Assembly: GCF_900115115.1 (NCBI RefSeq)
Contig: NZ_FOVI01000007.1
Coordinates: 1 to 64,000 of the forward strand
DNA length: 64,000 bases
Direction: 5' to 3'
Origin: Paenimyroides ummariense
Lineage (GTDB): Bacteria > Bacteroidota > Bacteroidia > Flavobacteriales > Flavobacteriaceae
Part shown: in pieces, positions 25,113-34,340 of the stretch
Numbering within the stretch: position 1 is the first letter of the stretch
Layout of the letters: the number at the start of each line of letters is the position of its first letter
Notes under the pieces: generated by a model
Seen by the model: only the letters and a program-made list of their open reading frames with translations
The model's database searches: none
Told to the model about the DNA's origin: nothing
Position numbers and translations under genes: made by a program

Positions 25113-27266
25113 TTAAAAATTAAGATTGTACGTAAGTTTTACGAAATATGATCTACCAACACCTAACAATGTTGTACCCGATGCTGAATGCGCTCCGCCT
25201 CCTATACTAGATGTAGTAGAACGTTGAAGTGTTACTACATTTAAAAGGTTACGTGCACCAATCATTGTTTCGAATTTCCCGTTGAAAAAAGTTCTTCTAA
25301 CTGATGCGTCAAGCCAATTATATGCTTCCAATTCCGACAAAACGAAATTTGATTCACCTGGAGAAGAAACGTCAACAAACTCTTGTGTTTTTCCGTTATG
25401 TTTAAAATACACAGTAAACTGAGTCTGATATTCTGGCAACTGATAGCTTAAGGCTGTGTTTATATTTAAGGTGTATAAAAAACGGTCATCTGAAGTAGAT
25501 CCGGAAACATTATTAGTAAGCTGCTGTGAAATACCAATTAAAGACAAGCCTGCAGCAAAATTCCAATTTTTGTATCCTATACGATTTTCTGCTGCTATAT
25601 TCCACATTTTATATGTATCAACGTTAATATACTTGTAAGAAAGTATAGGCTCTTGACTTATTAACACCGTGCTAATTCTATCGTCAACAAACATTAATCC
25701 CGAACTTATAGAATTATACATTGTTAATCCGGATTTAAAAAAGGTATTCTTTTTTATATTTGCTTCTATATAGTTACTTTTTTCGGGTATTAAATCTTGA
25801 TTTCCTTGGATATTATGATTTGAATCTACCATATAGGTGTACAATTCATCGAAATTTGGTGTACGGTAAGAATATCCGGCAGATAAACGTGCTTCAATTC
25901 CCTTATCAAACAAATAACGAGAACCAATGGAGTAAGAATACTGATTGTCGAATTTAGACTGAAACGAATACCTTATACCAGGACGTAGAGAAAAACGATC
26001 GGTAAAATTTAGCTCTGCAATAGCATATACATCGTAATTTTCTAATCGCTTACGTATACCGTTTGCTTGATTTTCTTTATCTAAAAAAACGCCGGTACTT
26101 GCATTTGCAAAACTATTTTCACTTACTAATTCATATCCTAACTGTAAATCAACTTTTTTACTTTTAGTTATATTTGTAAGGGTACCAGTTGAATATAAAA
26201 CATCTTTAGAATGATAAACATTTCTATTATTTTCACGTTCTTTCTTATCGGCATAATGATAATCAAAAAGCTCTTCATCGCGTTGTTGTTTTTGATGAGA
26301 TAACGACACGTTAAAAACTAAATCGTTAAACAGCTTTCCGTAATAATTTAAGTGTTGAAAATATCTGTTAGTTAAAAATCGTTTATCGCGAGAAAAATAA
26401 GTTTCTGGAAACGGATAATTAACAATAGGCACTACAATTGGGTTATAAAAGGTTATTGTTTCATTTAAATAATCGAATTTATAAAAAATTCTAGTTTCCC
26501 CTTTTTGATATCCTATAGTAGTATTCGTGGTTAATTGTTCTTTGGGCAATTGTGTAAACCCTCTCTCGCCATTATTAATAGGATAATCAATACCTTTTCT
26601 ATCATCAAAAAAACCTCTTTTGTCATTGCGGTTTACACCAATAGATGCATACCAGTTTTCAGATAAATTGTGAGATGCTTTAAAACTTTGTATGTGTCTA
26701 CCTTTATCAAAAAAAGAAAATTCTTTACCTAATGTTTCTTCTTGTACACTCGCAGATAATTCCCAATCGTATTTAGAACTCTTTTTGGTAATGATGTTTA
26801 AAATACCACTTACGGCATTCGCTCCGTGTGTTACTCCCATTGATCCTTCTATAATTTCAATGCGTTCAACATTATCTAAGTTAATCTGGGTTAAATCTAC
26901 ATTTGTACCTAAACCGGTATCACTTACTACGGGAATATTATCAATAAGAACCTTAAAATATTGTGAATCTAAACCAAATAATGAAGCCGAAGATTTACCG
27001 GACTGTTCGTTTGAACTTACACTTATATTTAAATATTGGTTAAGTACATCGGTTAAATTATTTGCAGCTAAATTCTTAATATCCGCATCAGAAATAACTC
27101 TTACATTATGTACCGATTTTTTTATTGATTGAGGTTCAAATTGTCCTGTAATAACTAATTCTTCAAGTCTTGTGTCTTCAATACTTTGATCTAATGAATC
27201 AACCTGTGCATTCATTACAAATCCGTTCACACAACACAAGGAAAAAATTAAAGATTTAATTCTCAT
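25113..27266 (-). CDS. hmuR: TonB-dependent haem receptor (HmuR-like)
   Basis: Outer membrane beta-barrel of 717 residues importing haem or haemoproteins using TonB. After a signal peptide (to about 20) comes the plug domain: IEDTRLEELVITGQF (TonB-box region), NLAANNLTDVLNQYLNISV, and VERIEIIEGSMGVTHGANAVSGILNIITK. The barrel runs to YFVKLTYNLNF with the C-terminal Phe. There is no carboxypeptidase-like extension as in SusC. It is divergent from the haem ABC transporter and shares a putative Fur operator with it. Confidence 0.88.
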   Translation of the reverse strand: MRIKSLIFSLCCVNGFVMNAQVDSLDQSIEDTRLEELVITGQFEPQSIKKSVHNVRVISDADIKNLAANNLTDVLNQYLNISVSSNEQSGKSSASLFGLDSQYFKVLIDNIPVVSDTGLGTNVDLTQINLDNVERIEIIEGSMGVTHGANAVSGILNIITKKSSKYDWELSASVQEETLGKEFSFFDKGRHIQSFKASHNLSENWYASIGVNRNDKRGFFDDRKGIDYPINNGERGFTQLPKEQLTTNTTIGYQKGETRIFYKFDYLNETITFYNPIVVPIVNYPFPETYFSRDKRFLTNRYFQHLNYYGKLFNDLVFNVSLSHQKQQRDEELFDYHYADKKERENNRNVYHSKDVLYSTGTLTNITKSKKVDLQLGYELVSENSFANASTGVFLDKENQANGIRKRLENYDVYAIAELNFTDRFSLRPGIRYSFQSKFDNQYSYSIGSRYLFDKGIEARLSAGYSYRTPNFDELYTYMVDSNHNIQGNQDLIPEKSNYIEANIKKNTFFKSGLTMYNSISSGLMFVDDRISTVLISQEPILSYKYINVDTYKMWNIAAENRIGYKNWNFAAGLSLIGISQQLTNNVSGSTSDDRFLYTLNINTALSYQLPEYQTQFTVYFKHNGKTQEFVDVSSPGESNFVLSELEAYNWLDASVRRTFFNGKFETMIGARNLLNVVTLQRSTTSSIGGGAHSASGTTLLGVGRSYFVKLTYNLNF

Positions 27267-27292
27267 TATTTTTATTTATTCTGTTTAAATCA

Positions 27293-27372
27293 CGGTGCAA
27301 ATATATTAAGTTATTTTTATTTGTTCTAAATAAAATATTCTTTTTTAAAAAAAAACCGCTATTTTTGCACCG
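27293..27372. promoter_or_regulatory. Divergent hmuR/hmuT promoters with shared candidate Fur operator
   Basis: The minus-strand -7 element TATATTTG is at 27305-27298 and the plus-strand TATTTTTG is at 27360-27367. Both run into TTTGCACCG, so a 9-base inverted repeat (27293-27301 and 27364-27372) marks the two start regions. Between them, 27316-27334 is a 19-base dyad with TTTATTT and AAATAAA arms around GTTCT. It overlaps the expected -33 region of the hmuR promoter. The length and AT-rich dyad fit a Fur box, but the exact consensus in this group is not known to me. Confidence 0.6.
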
Positions 27373-27408
27373 TAAATAATAAGTTAAACCTTTTATTAAA
27401 CCGAATTT

Positions 27409-28272
27409 ATGAAGAAATTTTTCTCAGTACTTGCTTTAGCAATTGTTGTTGCAAGCTGTAATAAAAAAGAAGAAAACAAAACAACAACTACAGAAACAGA
27501 TACTGTTGCAACAGAAATTAAAACAGATCGTATTGTATCGTTAAACGGAGCTGTAACTGAAACGTTGGCAGCTTTAGATGTTGCCGGAAACATTGTTGGT
27601 AGAGATGTTACTTCTACTTTTCCTGCAGATTTAAAAGCTACCGATTTAGGTCACGTACGTTCAATTACTGCAGAAAGTATTTTGGCTTTACAACCAAGTG
27701 TGGTTTTTGGAACTACTAAAGATGTGAACCCGAACTTAAACGAGCAATTGAAAAAAGCAAATATTCCTTTAGTATTGATCGATCAGGAATACAGCATAGA
27801 CGGAAGTAAAAAATTAATTACCGAAGTTGCTACAAAACTTAAAAAAGACAATTATCAGCCACTTTTAGATAATATTTCTAACAAAATGGCTAACGTTAAA
27901 GCATTCGATAAAAAACCTAAAGTATTGTTTATTTACGCTCGTGGCGCAGGTAACTTAATGGTTGCAGGTGCGGGAACTCCTTTACACAGCATGATTGAAT
28001 TAGCTGGTGCAGAAAATGCTGCTGCTGCTTTAACAGATTTTAAACCTTTAACTCCAGAAGCTTTATTAACTACAAACCCAGACGTTATTTTAATGTTTGA
28101 TAAAGGTTTACAAAGTTTAGGCGGTGTGGACGGTTTATTAAAAATTGAAGGTATTGCTACAACAAACGCAGGTAAAAACAAAAAAGTGGTTACAATGGAC
28201 GGACAATACCTTTCAGGTTTTGGTCCTCGCGTAGGTGACGCTGTTGTAGAATTACATAACAAATTACAATAA
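27409..28272 (+). CDS. hmuT: Haem ABC transporter substrate-binding lipoprotein
   Basis: A 287-residue class III binding protein, anchored as lipoprotein (LAIVVASC). It has RIVSLNGAVTETLAALD, IVGRDVTSTFPADL and DLGHVRSITAESILALQPSVVF, the family's two-lobe pattern, and GYDAVV-like VGDAVVELHNKL at the end. It receives haem in the periplasm from the receptor and passes it to the permease. The TAA overlaps the next ATG by one base, indicating an operon with hmuU-V and the haem-degrading gene. Confidence 0.92.
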   Translation: MKKFFSVLALAIVVASCNKKEENKTTTTETDTVATEIKTDRIVSLNGAVTETLAALDVAGNIVGRDVTSTFPADLKATDLGHVRSITAESILALQPSVVFGTTKDVNPNLNEQLKKANIPLVLIDQEYSIDGSKKLITEVATKLKKDNYQPLLDNISNKMANVKAFDKKPKVLFIYARGAGNLMVAGAGTPLHSMIELAGAENAAAALTDFKPLTPEALLTTNPDVILMFDKGLQSLGGVDGLLKIEGIATTNAGKNKKVVTMDGQYLSGFGPRVGDAVVELHNKLQ

Positions 28273-29300
28273 TGAAGAAAAAAGTTGCTGTTTACAAAGT
28301 TGCGTTCTTTATAGTATTACTTGTTGCTTTAGTAACGGCATTATATTTAGGTGCTTATGATTTCAACCAATCGGTGTTTGAAATTGTAAGCACCTATTTT
28401 AATACAAACACCCACACAGCCGATTCTTTTGTTTTAATAGAATTGCGTATTCCGCGAATATTAATGGCAATTTTAACCGGAGCTGCCTTGGCTATTAGCG
28501 GAACAAGTTTACAAGGATTATTTAAAAATCCATTGGCATCGCCCGATTTAATTGGTATAACATCTGGTGCCGTCTTATTCGCAGCTTTAACAATCGTGTT
28601 CGGATCTGCTGTAATGCACCTGCTACCGGCATTTTTCCGTTACGTTTTATTAAGCGTTATGGCGTTTATCGGTGCATTGCTAACTATGTGGTTTGTTTAC
28701 AAAATGGCAACATCAAACGGTAAAACGCACATTTTAATTTTATTGTTATCGGGCGTGGCAATTACGGCATTAACAGGTGCTGTAACGGGTTTTTTAACTT
28801 ATATATCAACCGAAGAAGAACTGCGAAACATCACTTTTTGGTCTTTAGGAAGTTTAGCCGGATCAAATTGGTGGAAAGTCTGCTTGGTTTTTATCGTAGT
28901 ATTACTAGGAAGCATTCGTTTATTATCAAAAGGTAAAATTTTAAATGCTTTAATGCTGGGCGAAAAAGAAGCAGCTCATTTAGGATTCGATATCGAAAAA
29001 ACCAAACGCGAAATCATCATTATTGTATCATTAATGGTAGGCTGCGTGGTAGCTTTTAACGGAACAATTGGCTTTGTTGGATTGGTAGTTCCTTATATTT
29101 TAAGATTTGTTTTTAATTCTAATTACAATATTTTACTACCTTTATCAATGCTTTTAGGAGCGGTAATTCTTTTAATTGCCGATACCATTAGTAGAACCAT
29201 TGTTATTCCTGCCGAACTGCCAATTGGTATTTTAACTGCCATTATGGGTGCGCCTGTATTTATTTCGATCTTAATTAATTATAAAAGAAAATTAAAATGA
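28272..29300 (+). CDS. hmuU: Haem/iron ABC transporter permease (FecCD family)
   Basis: Inner membrane permease of 342 residues with about nine hydrophobic segments. It has RIPRILMAILTGAALAISGTSLQGLFKNPLASPDLIG, the diagnostic FecCD motif, and GTIGFVGLVVPYILR toward the C-terminus. The last four bases (ATGA) overlap the ATPase gene. Confidence 0.93.
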   Translation: MKKKVAVYKVAFFIVLLVALVTALYLGAYDFNQSVFEIVSTYFNTNTHTADSFVLIELRIPRILMAILTGAALAISGTSLQGLFKNPLASPDLIGITSGAVLFAALTIVFGSAVMHLLPAFFRYVLLSVMAFIGALLTMWFVYKMATSNGKTHILILLLSGVAITALTGAVTGFLTYISTEEELRNITFWSLGSLAGSNWWKVCLVFIVVLLGSIRLLSKGKILNALMLGEKEAAHLGFDIEKTKREIIIIVSLMVGCVVAFNGTIGFVGLVVPYILRFVFNSNYNILLPLSMLLGAVILLIADTISRTIVIPAELPIGILTAIMGAPVFISILINYKRKLK

Positions 29301-30070
29301 TAAAAATTCACGATTTAAGCTTTCAAATTAAGGATCGATTTCTTTTAAAAGATATTAATTTAGAGATAAATAAAGGAGAATTAATTGCTATTGTAGGACC
29401 AAACGGAGCCGGAAAATCGACATTCTTAAGCTGTGTTGCAAACGAAATTCCTTATCAAACAAAACATTTTTCTTTTAAAGATAAAGATGTTAAAAGTTAC
29501 AAGCGCAGTGAAATTCCGTTACACAGAGCCAAATTTTCACAACATCAATCAAACGAAATCAACTTAAAAAACGAGGAAATCGTTTTAATGGGACGTTATC
29601 CATATTTTAAAACAGAAGCCGATTTAAGTGATTTGGAGATAGTAGAAAAATGGATGGCAAAAACCGAAACAAGTCATTTAACAGATCGTGAATACGAACA
29701 ACTTTCGGGTGGTGAAAAACAACGTTTGCATTTAGCCCGCGTCTTTGCCCAACTTGAAAATAACGTTGAAAACAAACTCCTTTTGTTAGATGAACCTTTG
29801 AATAATCTTGATGTAGCGCATCAGTTTAAAACGCTTCATTTAATTAAAGAATTCACAAATCAAAACAATTCGGCATTGGTTGTTTTACACGATTTAAACA
29901 TTGCCTCGCAATTTGCAGACCGATTAATTTTAATGAACAAAAGTTCTATTGAAATGTTCGATGAACCTAAAAAAGTACTTACACAAGAACGTATTTCGCG
30001 CGTTTATCAATATCCCTGCATCATTACACCTCATCCCGAAAACCAACAACCAATTATATTATTCGGATAA
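29297..30070 (+). CDS. hmuV: Haem ABC transporter ATP-binding protein
   Basis: ATPase energising haem import. It has 257 residues, Walker A GPNGAGKST, signature LSGGEKQRLHLARVFAQL, Walker B LLLLDEPLNNLDV and the switch His in VVLHDLNIA. It is translationally coupled to the permease gene through a 4-base overlap. Confidence 0.94.
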   Translation: MIKIHDLSFQIKDRFLLKDINLEINKGELIAIVGPNGAGKSTFLSCVANEIPYQTKHFSFKDKDVKSYKRSEIPLHRAKFSQHQSNEINLKNEEIVLMGRYPYFKTEADLSDLEIVEKWMAKTETSHLTDREYEQLSGGEKQRLHLARVFAQLENNVENKLLLLDEPLNNLDVAHQFKTLHLIKEFTNQNNSALVVLHDLNIASQFADRLILMNKSSIEMFDEPKKVLTQERISRVYQYPCIITPHPENQQPIILFG

Positions 30071-30082
30071 ATCTAATCAACA

Positions 30083-31120
30083 ATGAATACAACTGAAAGT
30101 TTAAAAGCACAATGGGACACGCTTAAACAAGAGCAACCTCATTTAAGAATACGCAATGCCGCACAGAAATTAGGTGTTAGCGAAATGGAATTATTGGCTA
30201 CAAACATTGGCAGCAACGTAACGCGTTTACGTCCGGAATTTAAAGAAATTTTGTCAGAAATTGAATCGTTAGGCAAAGTAATGGCTTTAACACGTAATGA
30301 AGAATGTGTACACGAACGCAAAGGAATTTACGCAAACGCAGATTTTTCTAATCCGCATGCAGGTTTATTTGTGAACGAAGATATTGATTTAAGAATCTTT
30401 TTATCACATTGGAAAAAAGTTTTTTCTGTTATTGAAGAAAACGCACGCGGAACATCAAGAAGCATTCAGTTTTTTGGAAAAGACGGCGATGCAATCCATA
30501 AAATATTTTTAACTGCTGATAGTAATGTTGAAGCATTTGAAGCTTTAGTTGAAAAATACAAAAGTGAAGATCAGCAACCGTTTGAAACATCTGAAGCTTA
30601 CGAATTAAATTTAGACGAAAAACCAGACAACGAAATTGATGTGGATGGTTTTAAACAGGCTTGGTTAGAACTAAAAGATACGCACGACTTTTTTATGATG
30701 TTGCGCAAATTTGGTGTTAGTCGTACACAGGCATTACGTTTGGCTCCGTCTGATTTTCATGCAAAACAAATTTCTAAAGATGGAATTGTTACCATGTTAG
30801 AAGAAGTTACTAAAGAGAAAACACCAATCATGGTTTTTGTGGGTAACAAAGGAAACATTCAAATACACACAGGTCGCGTACGTAAAACTATGTGGCACCA
30901 AGAATGGTACAACATTATGGATCCTGATTTTAACCTGCATTTAGATATGAGCAAAATTGCACAAACTTGGGTGGTACGTAAACCAACCGAAGACGGTGTA
31001 GTTACGGCTATTGAGGTTTTCAACGAAATGGGCGATATTATTGTACAGTTCTTTGGAAAACGCAAACCAGGAATTCCTGAATTGGATATCTGGAGAGAAA
31101 CTGTGGAAAAATTGAATTAA
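30083..31120 (+). CDS. hmuS: Haem-degrading factor of the HmuS/ChuS type
   Basis: A cytoplasmic haem-handling or haem-degrading protein of 345 residues, made of two similar halves (about 10-175 and 190-345). Each half begins with a helix such as LRIRNAAQKLGVSEMELLA or DFFMMLRKFGVSRTQALRLA and carries a -F-G-K-(R/D)- strand (FFGKDGDAIHKIF; FFGKRKPGIPELDIWRE). It lies 12 bases behind hmuV and completes the haem operon, so imported haem is likely stripped of iron here. Confidence 0.9.
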   Translation: MNTTESLKAQWDTLKQEQPHLRIRNAAQKLGVSEMELLATNIGSNVTRLRPEFKEILSEIESLGKVMALTRNEECVHERKGIYANADFSNPHAGLFVNEDIDLRIFLSHWKKVFSVIEENARGTSRSIQFFGKDGDAIHKIFLTADSNVEAFEALVEKYKSEDQQPFETSEAYELNLDEKPDNEIDVDGFKQAWLELKDTHDFFMMLRKFGVSRTQALRLAPSDFHAKQISKDGIVTMLEEVTKEKTPIMVFVGNKGNIQIHTGRVRKTMWHQEWYNIMDPDFNLHLDMSKIAQTWVVRKPTEDGVVTAIEVFNEMGDIIVQFFGKRKPGIPELDIWRETVEKLN

Positions 31121-31160
31121 TAAAACAAAACATAGTTATAGTATTCAATTCTAATTTAAT

Positions 31161-31193
31161 AGAAAAAGTTCGATACAATATCGAACTTTTTCT
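31161..31193. terminator. Perfect-stem bidirectional terminator
   Basis: Two 15-base arms (31161-31175 and 31179-31193, AGAAAAAGTTCGATA and its complement) enclose CAA. It ends the haem operon and the convergent exopolysaccharide operon. Confidence 0.9.
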
Positions 31194-31239
31194 ATTAATA
31201 ACAATTCCTAAAAGATTAGACTTTTATTGGTTAACTTGA

Positions 31240-33558
31240 TTATTTGATTCCCAGTATCTTTTTCCAAAGTGGTTTTTGTTCAACTTTTGCTCCGTAACCA
31301 TAGCCATAGCCATAGCCATAACCTTTTGTGACGTCAGAGTCATTTAATACCAGTGAAAGTTTGTTCAGTTTCTTATCTCTGTATAATTCGTTAGGAATTC
31401 TCAGCATATCTTTATCAATCTTATTGGCTCTAACCACATAAATCGTAGCATCTGCATATTTACTAATTAATAAAGTATCTGTAACCAAACTAACAGGAGC
31501 GGTATCAACAATAATATAATCGTATTGGGTTTTTAAGGTGTCAAAAACCTCTTTTATTTTTTTGTTCATTAAAATCTCTGTTGGGTTAGGAGGGATCGAC
31601 CCTGATGACAACACATCAAAGTTTTCATAACCTTCAACAGGAGAAATATAATCATTCAAAGATTTATTGTTTGATGTTATGTAATTAGAAATTCCTAAAG
31701 GATTTACTTTTACATACTCATATAATTTTGGATTACGTAAATCTAAACCTATCAATAAAACTTTTTTGCCTGAAAGCGAGAATGTTGCTGCTAAATTTGC
31801 CGATACAAATGTTTTACCTTCACCAGAAATTGTTGAGGTTAAAAATATAACTTTACATTCGTCTTCTGCTTTCTCTGATAATATAAAATCTAAATTTGTT
31901 CTAACAATACGTACCGCTTCGGCTGCACTTGATCTGCTGCCTATTTCCATTAATTCACCACTAGATTCTGATGTAGGTATATCTCCCAAAAACGGAATAT
32001 CTGAATTATCAGTAACATCAAATCTGTTTTTGATTTTCGTGTCTAACAGGTTTGTAATATAAATTACAATGAAAGGAATTATTGCTCCCAATACTAAAGC
32101 GACCAGCAAAATAATCATTGTTTTAGGGGCAACCGGCTTATCTGTAGCAATAGCTTTATCAATCACTTTTGCGTTCATGTCGGTTGCTGCAAGCGTAATA
32201 TTGGTTTCTTCGCGTTTTTGGAGTAAAAACAAGTATAAAGCTTCTTTTACTTTTTGCTGACGATCAATGATTCTAAATTCTTTTTCTTGACGTGGAACTT
32301 GCGAAAGTTTTGCCTGCATCTCGTTTTCTTGACGCTTGTAATCAGTTTTTACAATTTGTAACGAGCTTAAATTTCTTCTTAAGCTTGCTTGTAAATTTGA
32401 TTTTAAAGCACGAATTTGCTCTTCTAAAATGATATAATTTGGGTTTTCTGCTGTCGCGTTAACAGAAGCTTTTTGTTTTTGAAGAATCAACTGATTAATT
32501 TCTTGAATCAAACTTTCAGAACCTGCATCATCAGTTAATAATCCTCCAGGAACCAAATCATCATATTTTGTTCTGCTGATATGGCGAATTAAATCGTTAA
32601 CAACATTGATCTTTGTTTCATTCTCTAAAACCGATTTTTCAAATGTTGATAAATTATCTAAATATAATTTAACTTCAGTTTCAATGTCTGATAAATTATT
32701 AGCGTTTTTATAACCTTCTACCTGCGATTCTACATCGCCTAATTCTGTTCCAATTAATGTTAATCGATCCGAAATAAATTCAGAAGTATTTTCTGATATA
32801 AAACGTTTGTCTTTTATTCCACCTAAATTGTAGTTGTAAACCAACGTATTTAAGAAATCGGCAGCTTTTTCCGGAGTTTTATCAATAATCGAAACATCAA
32901 TAACGCTTGATGTTTTGCTAGCTGGTGCAACGCTTAAGATTTTTTGATAGCTTTCGGCGTGTTGAAACTTAGGATACACATTAACTTTAAGTTCATTAAC
33001 TTTGTTCAATGATCCGATTTTGTTAACAATAAATGATCCAAATTCGCTAGTAATACTTTTGCCAAAAGTAGTATTTCCTATTTTAGTGTCGTTTACAGAA
33101 ACATCAAATGTATTACCATTAATATTATGTAATTCAATAGTTACTGTTTTTGCAATTTGCTCATTATTCCATACAACCTGAATAGGAGATTTTTTATACA
33201 AATCTTTTTCGATAACTTCAGATGCATCTAAATATTGTATGTTTAAGTTTAAAGAATCTAACGTATTGTAGATTAATGTTCTTGATTTAAGAATTTCAAC
33301 TTCGTTTTCAATATTGTTCTTAGAATTACCAAGCAAGCTCATTTCTGAAAAAGCACTTAATTGGTTTGCTAAATCGTTACTTTTTTCGTCTTTAATCAAA
33401 ATTTTTGTAGCAACACTATAGCTTTTTGGAGTGAATTTTAAATACATAAATGCCAGAATAAGTGAAACAAAAACACTTAAAACAAACCACCTCCAATGTG
33501 TTAAATACTTAAATAATTCTTCTTTTAAGTTTATAACGTTGTCTTTTTCTTCAGTCAT
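31240..33558 (-). CDS. wzc: Polysaccharide co-polymerase / tyrosine autokinase (Wzc-like)
   Basis: Inner membrane protein of 772 residues controlling export of capsule or exopolysaccharide. A Wzz domain with two membrane segments (about 22-40 and 500-520) flanks a long periplasmic coiled-coil region. The C-terminal kinase has the Walker motif TSTISGEGKTFVSANLA, IGLDLRNPKL and YIIVDTAPV. The tail has five GY dipeptides encoded by a CCATAG-type microsatellite, giving a dense tyrosine cluster as in other autokinases. It overlaps the wza-like gene by one base. Confidence 0.93.
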   Translation of the reverse strand: MTEEKDNVINLKEELFKYLTHWRWFVLSVFVSLILAFMYLKFTPKSYSVATKILIKDEKSNDLANQLSAFSEMSLLGNSKNNIENEVEILKSRTLIYNTLDSLNLNIQYLDASEVIEKDLYKKSPIQVVWNNEQIAKTVTIELHNINGNTFDVSVNDTKIGNTTFGKSITSEFGSFIVNKIGSLNKVNELKVNVYPKFQHAESYQKILSVAPASKTSSVIDVSIIDKTPEKAADFLNTLVYNYNLGGIKDKRFISENTSEFISDRLTLIGTELGDVESQVEGYKNANNLSDIETEVKLYLDNLSTFEKSVLENETKINVVNDLIRHISRTKYDDLVPGGLLTDDAGSESLIQEINQLILQKQKASVNATAENPNYIILEEQIRALKSNLQASLRRNLSSLQIVKTDYKRQENEMQAKLSQVPRQEKEFRIIDRQQKVKEALYLFLLQKREETNITLAATDMNAKVIDKAIATDKPVAPKTMIILLVALVLGAIIPFIVIYITNLLDTKIKNRFDVTDNSDIPFLGDIPTSESSGELMEIGSRSSAAEAVRIVRTNLDFILSEKAEDECKVIFLTSTISGEGKTFVSANLAATFSLSGKKVLLIGLDLRNPKLYEYVKVNPLGISNYITSNNKSLNDYISPVEGYENFDVLSSGSIPPNPTEILMNKKIKEVFDTLKTQYDYIIVDTAPVSLVTDTLLISKYADATIYVVRANKIDKDMLRIPNELYRDKKLNKLSLVLNDSDVTKGYGYGYGYGYGAKVEQKPLWKKILGIK
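31292..31321 (-). repeat. Six-base microsatellite in the wzc tail
   Basis: Five tandem units of the form CCRTAR (three exact CCATAG copies and two near copies) encode repeated Gly-Tyr. Unit gain or loss keeps the reading frame and changes the number of C-terminal tyrosines. Confidence 0.85.
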
Positions 33559-34334
33559 TATTTGTTAGAATTTGTAAGTATAATGGCTACTGTGGTTAAT
33601 AATAAAGATATTGCCGATAAATAAATTGAAATGTTTGGACCAACTGCTGATGAATTAACAGCTACTTTATTAGGTTCTACATAAACAACATCGTTTTGTT
33701 TTAAATAGTAAAAATCAGAATTAATGAAATCAGCCTTGGTTAAATCAACGCGATGGTGTTTTATTTCTCCGTTTTCTTCACGCAAAACCAAGATATTATC
33801 ACGTTTACCGTAGGTTGTTAAATCGCCCGATAGTGAAATTGCTTCTAACAACGTAATTCTTTCTGATGTAACGCGGTGCGTTCCCGGCATTTTAACTTCG
33901 CCCTGAACCGTTACCTTATAATTCATAATACGTAAATTAACGATTGGGTTTTTTACGTATTTTGAAATTTTTGTTTGTAAATCTTGAACAATTTGCTCTT
34001 TTGTTTTATTGCCAACATCAATTTTTCCTAAAGTAGGAAAATCAATATAGCCTTTATCATCAACCAAATACAATTGTTGTTGCATTTGTCCGCCACCAGC
34101 TTGATTCATTGGATCAACACTTAAATTGGTAGTTAAGTTAAAAGGTTGTACTGCTAATGGATCTTGTGCAGAAACAATGATCATTAACAAATCGTCTGGA
34201 TTAATTTTTGTTTCAAACTTTTTGTTAACAATTTCTGTATTGTCAATTCCTTGATAATAGGCAATTTTTTCTCTTGATGCGCAGGAAGTCAACAAAACAG
34301 TGGCAACTACAATAGGTAAAATTATCTTCTTCAT
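33558..34334 (-). CDS. wza: Polysaccharide export lipoprotein (Wza-like)
   Basis: Outer membrane export channel component, 258 residues. Lipobox LLTSC; a polysaccharide-export domain (NPDDLLMIIVSAQDPLAVQPFNL ... GYIDFPTLGKIDVGNKT) and an SLBB domain (YKVTVQGEVKMPGTH, EAISLSGDLTTYGKRDNILVLRE). A C-terminal hydrophobic helix (about 230-250) is as expected for Wza-type barrels. It partners with the Wzc-like kinase encoded next. Confidence 0.9.
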   Translation of the reverse strand: MKKIILPIVVATVLLTSCASREKIAYYQGIDNTEIVNKKFETKINPDDLLMIIVSAQDPLAVQPFNLTTNLSVDPMNQAGGGQMQQQLYLVDDKGYIDFPTLGKIDVGNKTKEQIVQDLQTKISKYVKNPIVNLRIMNYKVTVQGEVKMPGTHRVTSERITLLEAISLSGDLTTYGKRDNILVLREENGEIKHHRVDLTKADFINSDFYYLKQNDVVYVEPNKVAVNSSAVGPNISIYLSAISLLLTTVAIILTNSNK

Positions 34335-34340
34335 AAATAT

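Noticed and set aside
27933..28262. Antisense ORF in hmuT
   Set aside because: It is a mirror of the codon pattern of hmuT; there is no promoter and the product has no recognisable features.
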